Below, in pieces: positions 1 through 7,500 of a DNA stretch of 8,732 bases (positions are counted from its first letter, which is position 1; each line of letters opens with the position of its first letter). The DNA is from Verrucomicrobiota bacterium (GTDB lineage Bacteria; Verrucomicrobiota; Verrucomicrobiae; Chthoniobacterales; UBA10450): NCBI GenBank assembly GCA_005887855.1, contig VBQB01000174.1:1-8732 (forward strand), read 5' to 3'. Position numbers and translations under genes: made by a program. Below the pieces are notes generated by a model, which was given only the letters and a program-made list of their open reading frames with translations, was not told the DNA's origin and made no database searches.

Positions 1-772
1 AGCGGCTTCTCCGTTGTACCAATCCACGCCGCATCAACTCGGCACATTGCTTGAACATTTCGAGCGCCGACTTCCCGTCAAGACTACCCAGAAGTGAAAG
101 CTCGTCTTTCTCATCTCCTGAGACGTTCTCCCCATCAAAGGAATAGACCAAGGAAAGCCCTTGGGCCGCGCTGAACAGTTCTTCATCGGGCTCATGTCTC
201 TGCTGGAACAAACGCCGAAACAGCTCCTGGTCGGTCAATTGACTAATGACTTCGCCCTTTTCGATTCTCCCGGCAAGCGCAATCGCGATCCGGGCATTTC
301 CCCCAGAAAACGAGGCGATCCGTCGTACATCGACAGCCGATAGATCAGCAAATCGACCACGGATCAATTTTTCCGTTAGATCGACGGAACCCGCCTCCAG
401 CACAAAAACGTCCGTCCCCTCGGGTTCATCCTCTTGAATGTCGTATTCCACGGTAATCAAGCTGAGCAGGCTACGATCCGACTGACATAGATCTGCCAGG
501 CGACGGTGCAATTCTGGTCGGCAATTATCGACGACCATGATCGCTCTTCGCCGATTGTCAATCAGTTCCCGAGCCAGTGCCGAAGGTAGAGGGTTTGGAT
601 CGTCCGCAAGGTTGGTATACACCGCCAATCCAGCATCGAGACTCTGTTCGCCTAGTCGATCCTCGAACAGAGCCTGCACGAGACGTGTTTTTCCAACGCC
701 AGAGAGTCCCACCAAACGGGCAATTCCCCGCGGATTGCGTAGGCTGTCACGAATGCTCTGGATTCCTTCGAC
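1..772 (-). CDS. STAND-like P-loop NTPase, partial (C-terminus beyond the window; no own start codon)
   Basis: About 257 codons are open on the minus strand, running off the window start. The reading shows a Walker A motif GLSGVGKT (709-686), followed by RLVQALF, and a hydrophobic Walker B strand AIMVVDNC (544-521) with its Asp at 529-527. Further on, SGGNARIAIALA resembles the GxP/sensor-type motif that follows the NTPase core in STAND and AP-ATPases. A charged, mostly helical stretch follows. The family is a nucleotide-dependent switch; many relatives are defence or signalling proteins with long C-terminal sensor regions, and such a region could lie beyond the window. The frame is closed upstream by a TGA at 802-800, and no ATG occurs between it and Walker A; only TTG/GTG codons abut Walker A itself. 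The protein therefore most likely continues from the sigma-like ORF in the adjacent frame. Walker motifs are certain; the exact subfamily and its task are inferred. Confidence 0.75.
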
Positions 773-1284
773 AGCTCCGGAAGCTTTGCCAGCTCCTGTT
801 CAAGCCACTTCAGCAGATCGGCATTCCTTCCCGCACAGGCTCCATCCGTTCCTTGGCTGTGCCTAACTGTAGCCTCAGCAAACTCAATCAGGGTTTTGCT
901 CTTCTTCGAAGCGCGATGGTAGTCGATCGCTTCATTTCGGGCGATACCGTAAATCCAAGTCGTTAGTTTGGCCGGTCCACCGCACTTGAACTTGTGGATG
1001 TTTCCATGAACTTTCATCAGTGCATCCACGTACACGTCGCCCACATCCGATTCCGGAATACCCATGGTATTGGTGAGGAAATGGCAAACTGGCGACTGCA
1101 AACCGTCAAACAGACGGTGAAAAGCGATTTCGGATCCGCTTTGCAGTTCGCCTAAGAACTCGGCCGAGTTGAAGGAGTCAAATGACGTTGCTGCATCCTC
1201 GCTTCTAACACGGAATTGCGTTACACCGTCCGGAAGGTTCTTGACAACCTGGTAGACCGTTTGCCCCTGGCTAAGTTGTATCAT
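652..1284 (-). CDS. Sigma-70 family (ECF-like) region 2 protein, out of frame with the downstream NTPase
   Basis: Residues about 52-126 read as sigma-70 region 2: a helix with AFHRLFDGLQ, the acidic segment ESDVGDVYVDALMKVHG (core RNA polymerase contact) and LTTWIYGIARNEAIDYHR (-10 recognition, 2.3/2.4). The first 45 residues match nothing I recognise. Normal ECF factors continue into a helix-turn-helix region 4 (total about 170-200 aa). Here only a short linker follows (ADLLKWLEQELAKLPEL, ending near residue 171), and codons 172-210 are an out-of-frame reading of DNA encoding the NTPase Walker A region. The credible sigma part is thus about 773-1284. The ATG at 1284 is the only possible start: an in-frame TAG lies two codons upstream and no other start codon precedes region 2. 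No good Shine-Dalgarno is visible. It is transcribed away from the AbiE genes. It could be a broken gene, a sequencing error, or the N-terminal domain of a sigma2-NTPase fusion. Confidence 0.75.
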   Translation of the reverse strand: MIQLSQGQTVYQVVKNLPDGVTQFRVRSEDAATSFDSFNSAEFLGELQSGSEIAFHRLFDGLQSPVCHFLTNTMGIPESDVGDVYVDALMKVHGNIHKFKCGGPAKLTTWIYGIARNEAIDYHRASKKSKTLIEFAEATVRHSQGTDGACAGRNADLLKWLEQELAKLPELSKESRAFVTAYAIRGELPVWWDSLALEKHVSCRLCSRID

Positions 1285-1452
1285 TATGAGCTAATACAGT
1301 CAGAAAGCAAGCTTCGCCGAATTGAATTGCGTAAGTCATTGACCCAAATATACTTATCTATAGCGGCGCATATGTTTTCCTTGACGAGAAAATACCGTAT
1401 ATAAGAACATTTTCCTTTACAACATGCTTTCCCATTTGAGAAAATACTGATC
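1285..1452. promoter_or_regulatory. AT-rich divergent spacer between the sigma/NTPase gene and the AbiE operon
   Basis: This 168-base stretch is clearly richer in A/T than the flanking genes and must hold the promoters of both divergent units. TTGACC (1339-1344) and TTGACG (1381-1386) resemble -35 boxes for the plus strand, and TATATAA (1398-1404) resembles a -10 box. The spacings (10-14 bases) are too short for a clean sigma-70 promoter, so no promoter is assigned. On the minus strand, CATAAT directly abuts the sigma-like start with TTGCTT 16 bases upstream, but that would start transcription inside the gene. Confidence 0.4.
1386..1447 (+). repeat. Direct repeat GAGAAAATAC x2, possible AbiEi operator
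   Basis: The 10-mer GAGAAAATAC occurs at 1386-1395 and again at 1438-1447, 52 bases apart, which is about five helical turns. The second copy ends five bases before the GTG start of the antitoxin gene. AbiEi antitoxins are known to repress their own promoter through a winged helix, so paired sites here would fit. The match is short and could be chance in AT-rich DNA. Confidence 0.35.
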
Positions 1453-2589
1453 GTGTCTAAGGTATCCCAACTCGAACGAGACGTCGCCCAGGCCTTGCGT
1501 GCGCAAGCCCCGCTCGGCGACCTTCCTGGGGTGCGCATCCGCGACGTCAAAGAACAACCCCCGAATGGGTTTGACGTTGAGTTTCAACTCGAATCCGGAA
1601 ACCGTACGATCCCCGCGTTTGGCGAAATCAAGACCATCGTCTCGCCGAAAATTCTCGAAGAAACAGCACCCTGGATGCGCCGAATGCGCGCCTTCCGGAA
1701 CGACGCCGCTTTTCTCCTCATCTGCCCATTCCTGCCGCCCCGCTCGCAAACCTACTGCATGCAAAACCAAATCGACTTTCTGGACTTGGCGGGAAACGTC
1801 TCGATCAATATTCCCGGAACCTTTACCCTGCAGCGCCTGGGCATGCGCGGCGAATCTTCCCCCGGAGTTTCGAATCCGCTCCCTGCGACCAACGTCTTCT
1901 CCGGCCGATCCTCCCGCGTCCTCCGGGTGCTCCTCGAACGCATCAAGACTTGGACGCTAACCGAAATTGCTAACGAACTCCAGGCGGAAACCAATCGCTT
2001 CGCTCAGGAATTTTCCACGCAAAAAGTCCAGTTCACTGTCAGCTTCAGTGCCATCTCGAAGGCGTTAGCCAGTCTTGAGGAGCAACTCTGGATTCGCCGA
2101 CAGAATTCTGCCGTGACCGTCCCTGAACCGCGACGCCTCCTGTTGGAGTGGGGTGAAAAATACAAGGAACGCTATCGTTGGCGTCTACGTGGTTCCTTCG
2201 AGACTTCGAATCCCTTCGGTCCAACGCCCGCTCAAATCAATAATGGTCTCGAACCCCTCCTCGCGACACCCTACGCCTTTACATCCGCGGCGGCCGCGGC
2301 CGACGCACCATTCATCGACATCGACCGCGCCGACATCTTCCTGGTCCCCGGCACCAACGACGCGAAACTCCGGGAACTCGAGCAACCGACGGCCAGCGGA
2401 GGAACACCGAAACTTCGGTTTATCTACCCCTACGACGAGGGCGTCTTTCTCTACTCCCAGCGTAGTCCCTTTCCGCGCGTCTCGAATATTCAGGCCTATC
2501 TCGACCTCTATGCCCGCGGTGGCCGAGACTACAAACAAGCCGAGCATCTGCTCAACGCGGCAATCGCGGCCCGTTGGAAACTCACATGA
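1453..2589 (+). CDS. AbiEi-like antitoxin / transcriptional regulator of a type IV toxin-antitoxin system
   Basis: The protein is 378 aa. Residues 1-130 look like a restriction-endonuclease-type fold: FDVEF (Asp41), then GEIKT (Glu58-x-Lys60), then hydrophobic strand AAFLLICPFL and the segment DFLDLAGNVSI that I associate with the AbiEi_2 group. Residues about 150-225 read as a winged helix-turn-helix (SRVLRVLLERIKTWTLTEIA ... ISKALASLEEQLWIRR). The C-terminal domain ends with RVSNIQAYLDLYARGGRD and KQAEHLL, a signature of AbiEi-type antitoxins just before the toxin gene. In this family the antitoxin represses the operon and counteracts the toxin without stable binding (type IV). Start: GTG at 1453; no upstream in-frame ATG is seen and the Shine-Dalgarno is weak (TTTGAGAAAA region). 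The stop overlaps the toxin start, so the two are translationally coupled. Family and pairing are well supported; nuclease activity is not implied. Confidence 0.82.
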   Translation: MSKVSQLERDVAQALRAQAPLGDLPGVRIRDVKEQPPNGFDVEFQLESGNRTIPAFGEIKTIVSPKILEETAPWMRRMRAFRNDAAFLLICPFLPPRSQTYCMQNQIDFLDLAGNVSINIPGTFTLQRLGMRGESSPGVSNPLPATNVFSGRSSRVLRVLLERIKTWTLTEIANELQAETNRFAQEFSTQKVQFTVSFSAISKALASLEEQLWIRRQNSAVTVPEPRRLLLEWGEKYKERYRWRLRGSFETSNPFGPTPAQINNGLEPLLATPYAFTSAAAAADAPFIDIDRADIFLVPGTNDAKLRELEQPTASGGTPKLRFIYPYDEGVFLYSQRSPFPRVSNIQAYLDLYARGGRDYKQAEHLLNAAIAARWKLT

Positions 2590-3230
2590 TGCCGGAGCCA
2601 CAACGCACCCACGTTTTGGAATTGCTCGCCGCGCTCGGTCCTGCGGCCGACGACTTCGTCGTCGCTGGCGCTCAAGCGATGAAATTCGCCGTTGCGGAGG
2701 CGCGCGCGACCAAAGATGTGGATTTTGTTCTAAACGTCTTGGCGCTTCGCGACCAACCTCTGTCTCTTGCAGATACCCTTGCCAAGCTCGGTTATGCTCC
2801 TGTTCCCGAATCTAGAAATTTCCAATTCGTAAAGCCCATTCCCCACAGCAAGGAGACCATGCGTATTGAATTTATGGCGCCGGAGGAATTCAAGCGCCAC
2901 AACGACATTCGCGTCGATATTCAGAGAGGTGTCCACGCCCGCGCTTGCGCCGGTGGCTCGATTGCCGTCGAGCAGTCCGACCCGCGCACCATTTCCGGAA
3001 ACCGTCCCGACGGCACCACATTCGCCGGCCAAATCCGCGTCACACGCCCCCACGCCCTCGTGATGCTGAAGCTTCTGGCCCTCGTCGATCGGTACAACAA
3101 CATCCGTGGCCCGAAAGAAGCCCGCCACGACCGTGAGGAAGCCCAAACCCACGCGTTTTGTCGCGATCCTGCGAGCCGTCGCGGACATTCCCTCGTTCAA
3201 TACCGCCTTCGTTTCGCAATTTCAGCGTGA
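2586..3230 (+). pseudogene. AbiEii-like nucleotidyltransferase toxin, N-terminal part (frameshifted after codon 190)
   Basis: This holds the nucleotidyltransferase core of an AbiEii-type toxin, whose family blocks growth by transferring nucleotides to target RNA. Residues about 24-50 read FVVAGAQAMKF ... ATKDVDFVLN: the G-x-x(12-16)-DxD metal site with Asp44 and Asp46, though GAQA replaces the more usual GGTA/GS. MRIEFMA (Glu95) is a candidate third acidic position. ALVMLKLLALVDRY followed by EARHDREEAQTHA matches the Lys...Arg...Asp motif downstream of the core. The start chosen is ATG 2586, overlapping the antitoxin TGA as ATGA, with GGAAA at 2576-2580 as ribosome site; ATG 2589 is equally possible. 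Beyond residue 190 the frame reads nonsense-like FCRDPASRRG and stops at 3230, because a TTTT run at 3156-3159 holds one base too many relative to the continuing frame. The removed-base reading is a 383-residue protein ending at 3738. Confidence 0.75.
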
Positions 3231-3738
3231 GCCGGCCCTCGGCATCCCGGTCCTTCGCATTCTCGCTGACTACTTCCGCGAACGGACGTCACCGGGCCTC
3301 ATCCTCTATGCCGAACACATCGCCGCCAGTCTCCCCGCCGAACGCTCCACCACTGAGACTATCGAATCCGAAACCGAGAAGGCCCTTCAGGTTGTCCTTC
3401 GTTTCTTCCCAAACCCGGATTTCCTCGCCGTTGCGGCCGCGATCGACGACAGCACCAACCACACCCAAGGGTCTCCGCTAGTCCACGAATACCTGTCGAG
3501 CCTAGAGCAATCACGCATTCCACTCTCCCACCCTCTCGCGCTTACCCTTCTTCCGGCTGGCGCGTTCGGCGGGGCCTATGCCCGAGGCAGCACGTTCGTT
3601 ACGAACGCGGGCGAGCTGATCTCCAAGCTGACCGAAGCCGAACGCCAATTGTTGCTCGCGTATCTCCAAAACAAAGTGCAACCACTCCAAGCGAGCGAAG
3701 ACCTGCGCGCCAAACATCCGCATACCCTCAACCGGTAG
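3106..3738 (+). pseudogene. AbiEii-like toxin, C-terminal part in the +1 frame
   Basis: This frame opens by a GTG at 3106 inside the toxin gene, but its first 17 codons overlap the real toxin frame and look spurious. From about 3160 it continues the toxin naturally: THA in the upstream frame joins FVAILRAVADIPSF here if one T of the TTTT run is removed. Relatives of this toxin group have a helical region beginning ADIVAIL-like at this spot. The rest is helical with no membrane segment: ALGIPVLRILADYF, ESETEKALQVVLRFF, a Gly/Ala-rich loop near 3555-3590 and TEAERQLLLAYLQNK near the end. It is unlikely to be made as a separate protein, since no ribosome site precedes the GTG. Options are a decayed toxin, a sequencing or assembly error in the homopolymer, or +1 slippage. 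Confidence 0.65.
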
Positions 3739-4183
3739 TTCATGCAGGCTGAGACTAGGCTCATGGCTGTACGTTCCTTTTGGCGCTGATTATCAGGGTT
3801 CTGGACGGATCGTCGACTACACGAAGGTTAACCAGAAACCACACTGTGGGATGTTGGCAGGAGAGCGCACGGGCGTCACTGGGACACGTACACCGTAAGT
3901 AGACGAGGCAAGTGACGGGCAGAAATTGTCGTGGCCGAGGCAGCGCAGCGAATTCGGTACAACTTCGGTACAACTGAGGGCGAGATTTCGGGAGAGAGAG
4001 CCGGTAAGCGACGCTCAGCAAAGCATTTAGAATTCTTGCCTTCTTTGTTAGAAGGCAGACGCTCTACTGGAACTACCTTGTACCAGGAAAGAAAATCGTT
4101 CCGCGTCGCGGTTGGCCAATTGCACGGTGCTCCGGATTTTGTAAATGACGCCAAAGCCACGACTTAGTGAATTTGTCTTACGG
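3739..4183. other. Gene-poor stretch between the AbiE toxin and the tRNA fragment
   Basis: About 445 bases follow the toxin stop with no reading frame I can support on either strand. The short open frames on both strands have no recognisable motif, no ribosome site and odd composition. No transcription terminator with a stable stem and T-run is seen; the best hairpin is a 4-bp TGAG/CTCA stem near 3751-3764. No integrase remnant is recognisable. The position, immediately inside a putative attachment site, suits the non-coding end of an integrated element. Confidence 0.5.
3953..3974 (+). repeat. Perfect tandem duplication of TTCGGTACAAC
   Basis: The 11-mer TTCGGTACAAC is present twice back to back (3953-3963 and 3964-3974), about 210 bases from the tRNA fragment. 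Tandem short repeats near an attachment site can be recombinase arm-type or accessory-protein sites, but this pair may also be a simple replication slippage product. Confidence 0.6.
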
Positions 4184-4228
4184 TTCGGGACCAGGAGGTC
4201 GATGGTTCAAATCCATTCGCCCCGACCA
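4184..4228 (+). other. 3' half of a tRNA-Pro(CGG) gene, probable integration scar (att site)
   Basis: The bases fold as the 3' half of a tRNA. The anticodon loop TTCGGGA (4184-4190) has CGG as anticodon, which reads proline codon CCG. It is followed by the 3' anticodon strand CCAGG, variable loop AGGTC (4196-4200), T-stem GATGG (4201-4205), T-loop TTCAAAT, T-stem CCATT (4213-4217), acceptor strand CGCCCCG (4218-4224), discriminator A and encoded CCA (4226-4228). The 5' half is absent: there is no CGGGGCG acceptor strand or D-arm upstream, and the bases just before the loop (TTACGG) pair poorly with CCAGG. Tyrosine integrases commonly use the anticodon loop or T-arm of tRNA genes as the crossover, restoring the full gene at one end of the element and leaving this fragment at the other. 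The orientation puts the element to the left and the original chromosome to the right. Confidence 0.75.
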
Positions 4229-4277
4229 CTTCTTTTACAATCAGCGGTTTACGGGCACACGAAAAGTCGTTGAGCGC

Positions 4278-4514
4278 CTAGTCGCGGGCTAGCAATTCTG
4301 TTTTCAAATCACCTGCACGCAACCAATCTTTCTCGTCTGAATTCAGTGTCTTATGGTGCGAAGTGCACCCTTTGTACCTGGCGCGTCGCGCAATTTTTCG
4401 AATGCACTTTTCATTGCCAAGACTTGTTGTTTGCGCTGGACTAGCAGGTAGGGTCACGCACAGCGAGCCACAAGCGAGAGCGATTGTCCCAACCGTAGAC
4501 CATGGAACTTTCAT
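4278..4514 (-). CDS. Small predicted secreted protein with Cys and His, downstream of the efflux pump gene
   Basis: This is a 78-residue reading beginning MKVPWSTVGTIALACGSLC. It has a short charged start, a hydrophobic core and a plausible signal peptidase site after PASPA (residue about 29), so export to the periplasm is likely. The mature part of about 50 residues is basic and polar, with NEKCIRKIARRARYKGCTSHH giving Cys-x13-Cys-x2-His-His, then an acidic/basic helix DEKDWLRAGDLKTELL. I do not recognise a family. It starts 43 bases after the pump stop on the same strand, so it could be the last gene of the operon, but no strong Shine-Dalgarno precedes the ATG (CCAAAA). An upstream in-frame TTG at 4574 would overlap the pump gene and hide the signal peptide, so ATG 4514 is preferred. 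Metal binding is conjecture; a spurious frame is possible. Confidence 0.42.
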   Translation of the reverse strand: MKVPWSTVGTIALACGSLCVTLPASPAQTTSLGNEKCIRKIARRARYKGCTSHHKTLNSDEKDWLRAGDLKTELLARD

Positions 4515-4557
4515 TTTTGGATAAACTATGTTTTGGTTCTTCGAAATTCCGTTCCGG

Positions 4558-7500
4558 CTAACTGCTTTCTCCAAAATCTCCTTCGGGTTCTGGCAACCTG
4601 TCGCCGTCGCGTGCCACCCACGCGTACAGGGCAGGTAGCAGAAAGATGCTCAAGAGCAGAGCGCCCAAGAGGCCCCCGACAATGACGATGGCAAATGGCC
4701 GTTGCGAATCCGATCCAATTCCATGAGATAGCGCCGCAGGAAGGAGCCCGAGAGTTGCAACCAGCATTGTCATCATCACAGGACGCAAGCGGAGTACCGC
4801 TCCCTCGATGGCCGCGGATTCGATGGTGTGTCTCGCAGCGCGAAGCTGATTGATATACTCAAGGAGAATGACGCCGGTCTCGACGGAAACGCCGAAAAGC
4901 GCCAGAAAGCCTACACCTGAAGAAACGCTGAGATGAGTGCCGGTGACGAGCAGGGCCAGGAGTCCCGCGATGGGGGCAATCGCAACATTGGCGAGGATAA
5001 GGCCGGCCCACTTTGCGGAAGCAAACATGGTGTAGAGCACGATGAAAATCACCAGGACGGTCACCGGTACGACAATCATTAGCCGCCTCTGGGAACGTTT
5101 CTGACTTTCGTATTCGCCGGCCCAATCAATGTGATAGCCCGTGGGAAGCTTCACTCGCTCGCCCACGAGCTTCATTGCTTCCTCTACAGTGCTGCCAAGG
5201 TCTCGGCCGCGGACGCTATACTTGATCGCCACATAGCGCGAATTTCCTTCGCGGTAGATTTCAGAAGCGCCGTCCCGCACTTCTACCGTGGCAAGCTGAC
5301 CCAAAGATATGCGCTCCCCGGAAGGCGACAGGACGCGAACGTTTTCGATAGCTTCCTTAGTTTCGCGATAGAGAGCCTGATAGCGAACCACAAGGTCGTA
5401 TCGTTGCTCCCCCTGCAAGACCTGGCTAACCGCTTTTCCGCCTACCGCTGTCTCGACACCATCCTGGACATCCGCCACATTGATGCCGTGGCGGGCGGCT
5501 TGTTGACGGTCCACTGTGATGTTCAGATTGGGTTGTCCCAATATGGGGAACAAACCCAGATCCTCAATTCCGGGAATACGACGCATGACATTTACGACCT
5601 CGTCGCCCTTTTCCTCGAGGGTACGCAGGTCGTCGCCATACAGCTTTATGGCCAGCTCACCCTTCACTCCGCTGACCGCTTCTTCCATGTTGTCTTCGAT
5701 GGGCTGTGAGAAATTCCAAAGAATGCCGGGCATCTTGCTCAGCTCACGATCCATTGCGGCGATAAGTTCCTCTTTGTCCTGGCCAAATACGGAGCGCCAT
5801 TTTTCTTTTGGTTTAAGGTCGACGAAGTACTCGGTGTTGAAAAAGCCGGTTGCGTCTGTGCCGTCATCGGGTCGGCCCACCTGGCTAACCACTTGGGTGA
5901 CTTCAGGGAACGAAGCAAGGATCACGCGGGCTTGGTTCGCAACGCGAATGGCTTCCGTCGGCCCCGTGCTGGGCGCTAGTGTTCCGCGAACCCAAACGGC
6001 GCCTTCATCGAGGTGAGGAAGAAACTCGGAGCCAATGACTCCACTAAGCATCAGAAACACAGAAACGCCGCACGCTGCCACTCCCACAGCTACGGTGACC
6101 CGCCGATGCTCAATTGCCTGTCTCACTGCCACGCGGTACTTTTCTCGCAGGAAATGCATGACGGGGTTGTGCCATTCCCGTACTCCGCCGCGAAACTGAA
6201 GAAAGGCTAGAACAGGCGCGATGACGATGGAAAAGATCAGCGCACCCAGGAGAGCAAAGGAGACGGTCCAAGCCATTGGTTTGAAAAGGCGGCCTTCGAC
6301 ACTTTGGAGTGTGAAGATGGGCAGATAGGCTGCGATGATGATGGCGCGCGCGTAAAAGACGGGGCGCAGCACTTCGCGCACAGCTTCGCGAATGCGCTGC
6401 AAAGGCGTCTTTGGAACACTTGCCTCCAGGCTGAAGTGACGGACGATGTTTTCGATGATCACTACAGTTCCGTCAACGACCATTCCGAAATCCAGCGCAC
6501 CCAAAGAGAGCAGGTTCGCGGGAATCTTGTTGAGGTCGAGGCAAATGGAAGCGAAGAGCAGCGAGAAGGGGATGGTCAGAGCGACGATGATCGCACCACG
6601 GACATTGCCCAAGAAGAAGAAGAGGATGATTGAGACAAGCAGGACACCTTCGGTCAGGTTGTGCAGGACGGTGTGCGTCGTCAGGTGAACGAGGTCGCTC
6701 CGATCAAGGAATGGAACGATCCTTACGCCGGAGGGGAGGATGTGGTCATTCAGTTCTTGAATCTTTTTGTGGATTGCCGCGAGAGTTTCGTCTGCGTTGG
6801 CGCCTTTCCTCAGCAGGACGATGCCTTGCACCACGTCATCGTTGTCGATCACTTTTCCGTCACTTCGATGGATGGCCTTTCCGCATTGTCCCAGGCGAAT
6901 CTTCGGCCCTTGCGTCACTGCGGCCACGTCTTTCACGCGAACCGGGGTCCCGCCTTTGGTCGCGATGACTGTTTGCTCGATGTCCTGGGTTTTGCTGAAT
7001 AAGCCGACCTGTCGAATGTTAACTTGCTGTAATCCCGCTTCGACGAAACTGCCGCCGGCGTTGGTATTGTTGTTGGCAAGCTGTTGCTCTACCTGGTTGA
7101 TGCTCAGGCCATGGGCGATAAGAAGGTTCGGATCGACGCGCACTTGGTACTCGCGGGTGGTGCCGCCGAAGCTCGCAACATCGACGACGTTGGGGACGGA
7201 CTTGAACTGCTTTTCCAGCGTCCAATCTTCAATGGACTTCAACTCCATCAAGTCATACTTGGGATTGGTGCTATTGAGTGTGTAGAAGAAAATCTGCCCT
7301 ACGGGACTCCAGTCCGTTCCCATCTGAGGTTGCAGGCCGGTGGGAAGCGTTACCTGGGACAGCCTTTCCAGTACCTTCTGCCGATTCCAGTCGTTTTCCG
7401 AATTGTCGTCGAAGATGAGCATGACGCTGGACAGCCCGAATAGAGAGACGGACCGCAAATGCGCCAGGTGCGGTATCCCATTCATCTGAATCTCGATAGG

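Noticed and set aside
652..770. C-terminal 39 residues of the sigma-like frame as a sigma region 4
   Set aside because: The same DNA in the neighbouring frame encodes the Walker A region of the NTPase, and the sigma-frame reading has no helix-turn-helix pattern.
1381..1404. TTGACG plus TATATAA as a sigma-70 promoter for the antitoxin gene
   Set aside because: The spacing of 11-13 bases is too short for a normal -35/-10 pair.
3876..4167. Short open frames on both strands in the gene-poor stretch (78 and 94 codons)
   Set aside because: No motif, no ribosome site, and they overlap each other on opposite strands. They may be chance or ancient remnants, not supportable genes.
4150..4228. A complete tRNA gene
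   Set aside because: No 5' acceptor strand or D-arm exists upstream, and the 5' anticodon stem does not pair.
4278..4293. CTAG...CTAG short inverted repeat as a terminator of the efflux operon
   Set aside because: The stem is only four base pairs and no T-run follows on the transcribed strand.
5131..7443. Several long plus-strand open frames opposite the pump gene
   Set aside because: They are antisense shadows of the conserved czcA coding sequence and show no protein motifs.
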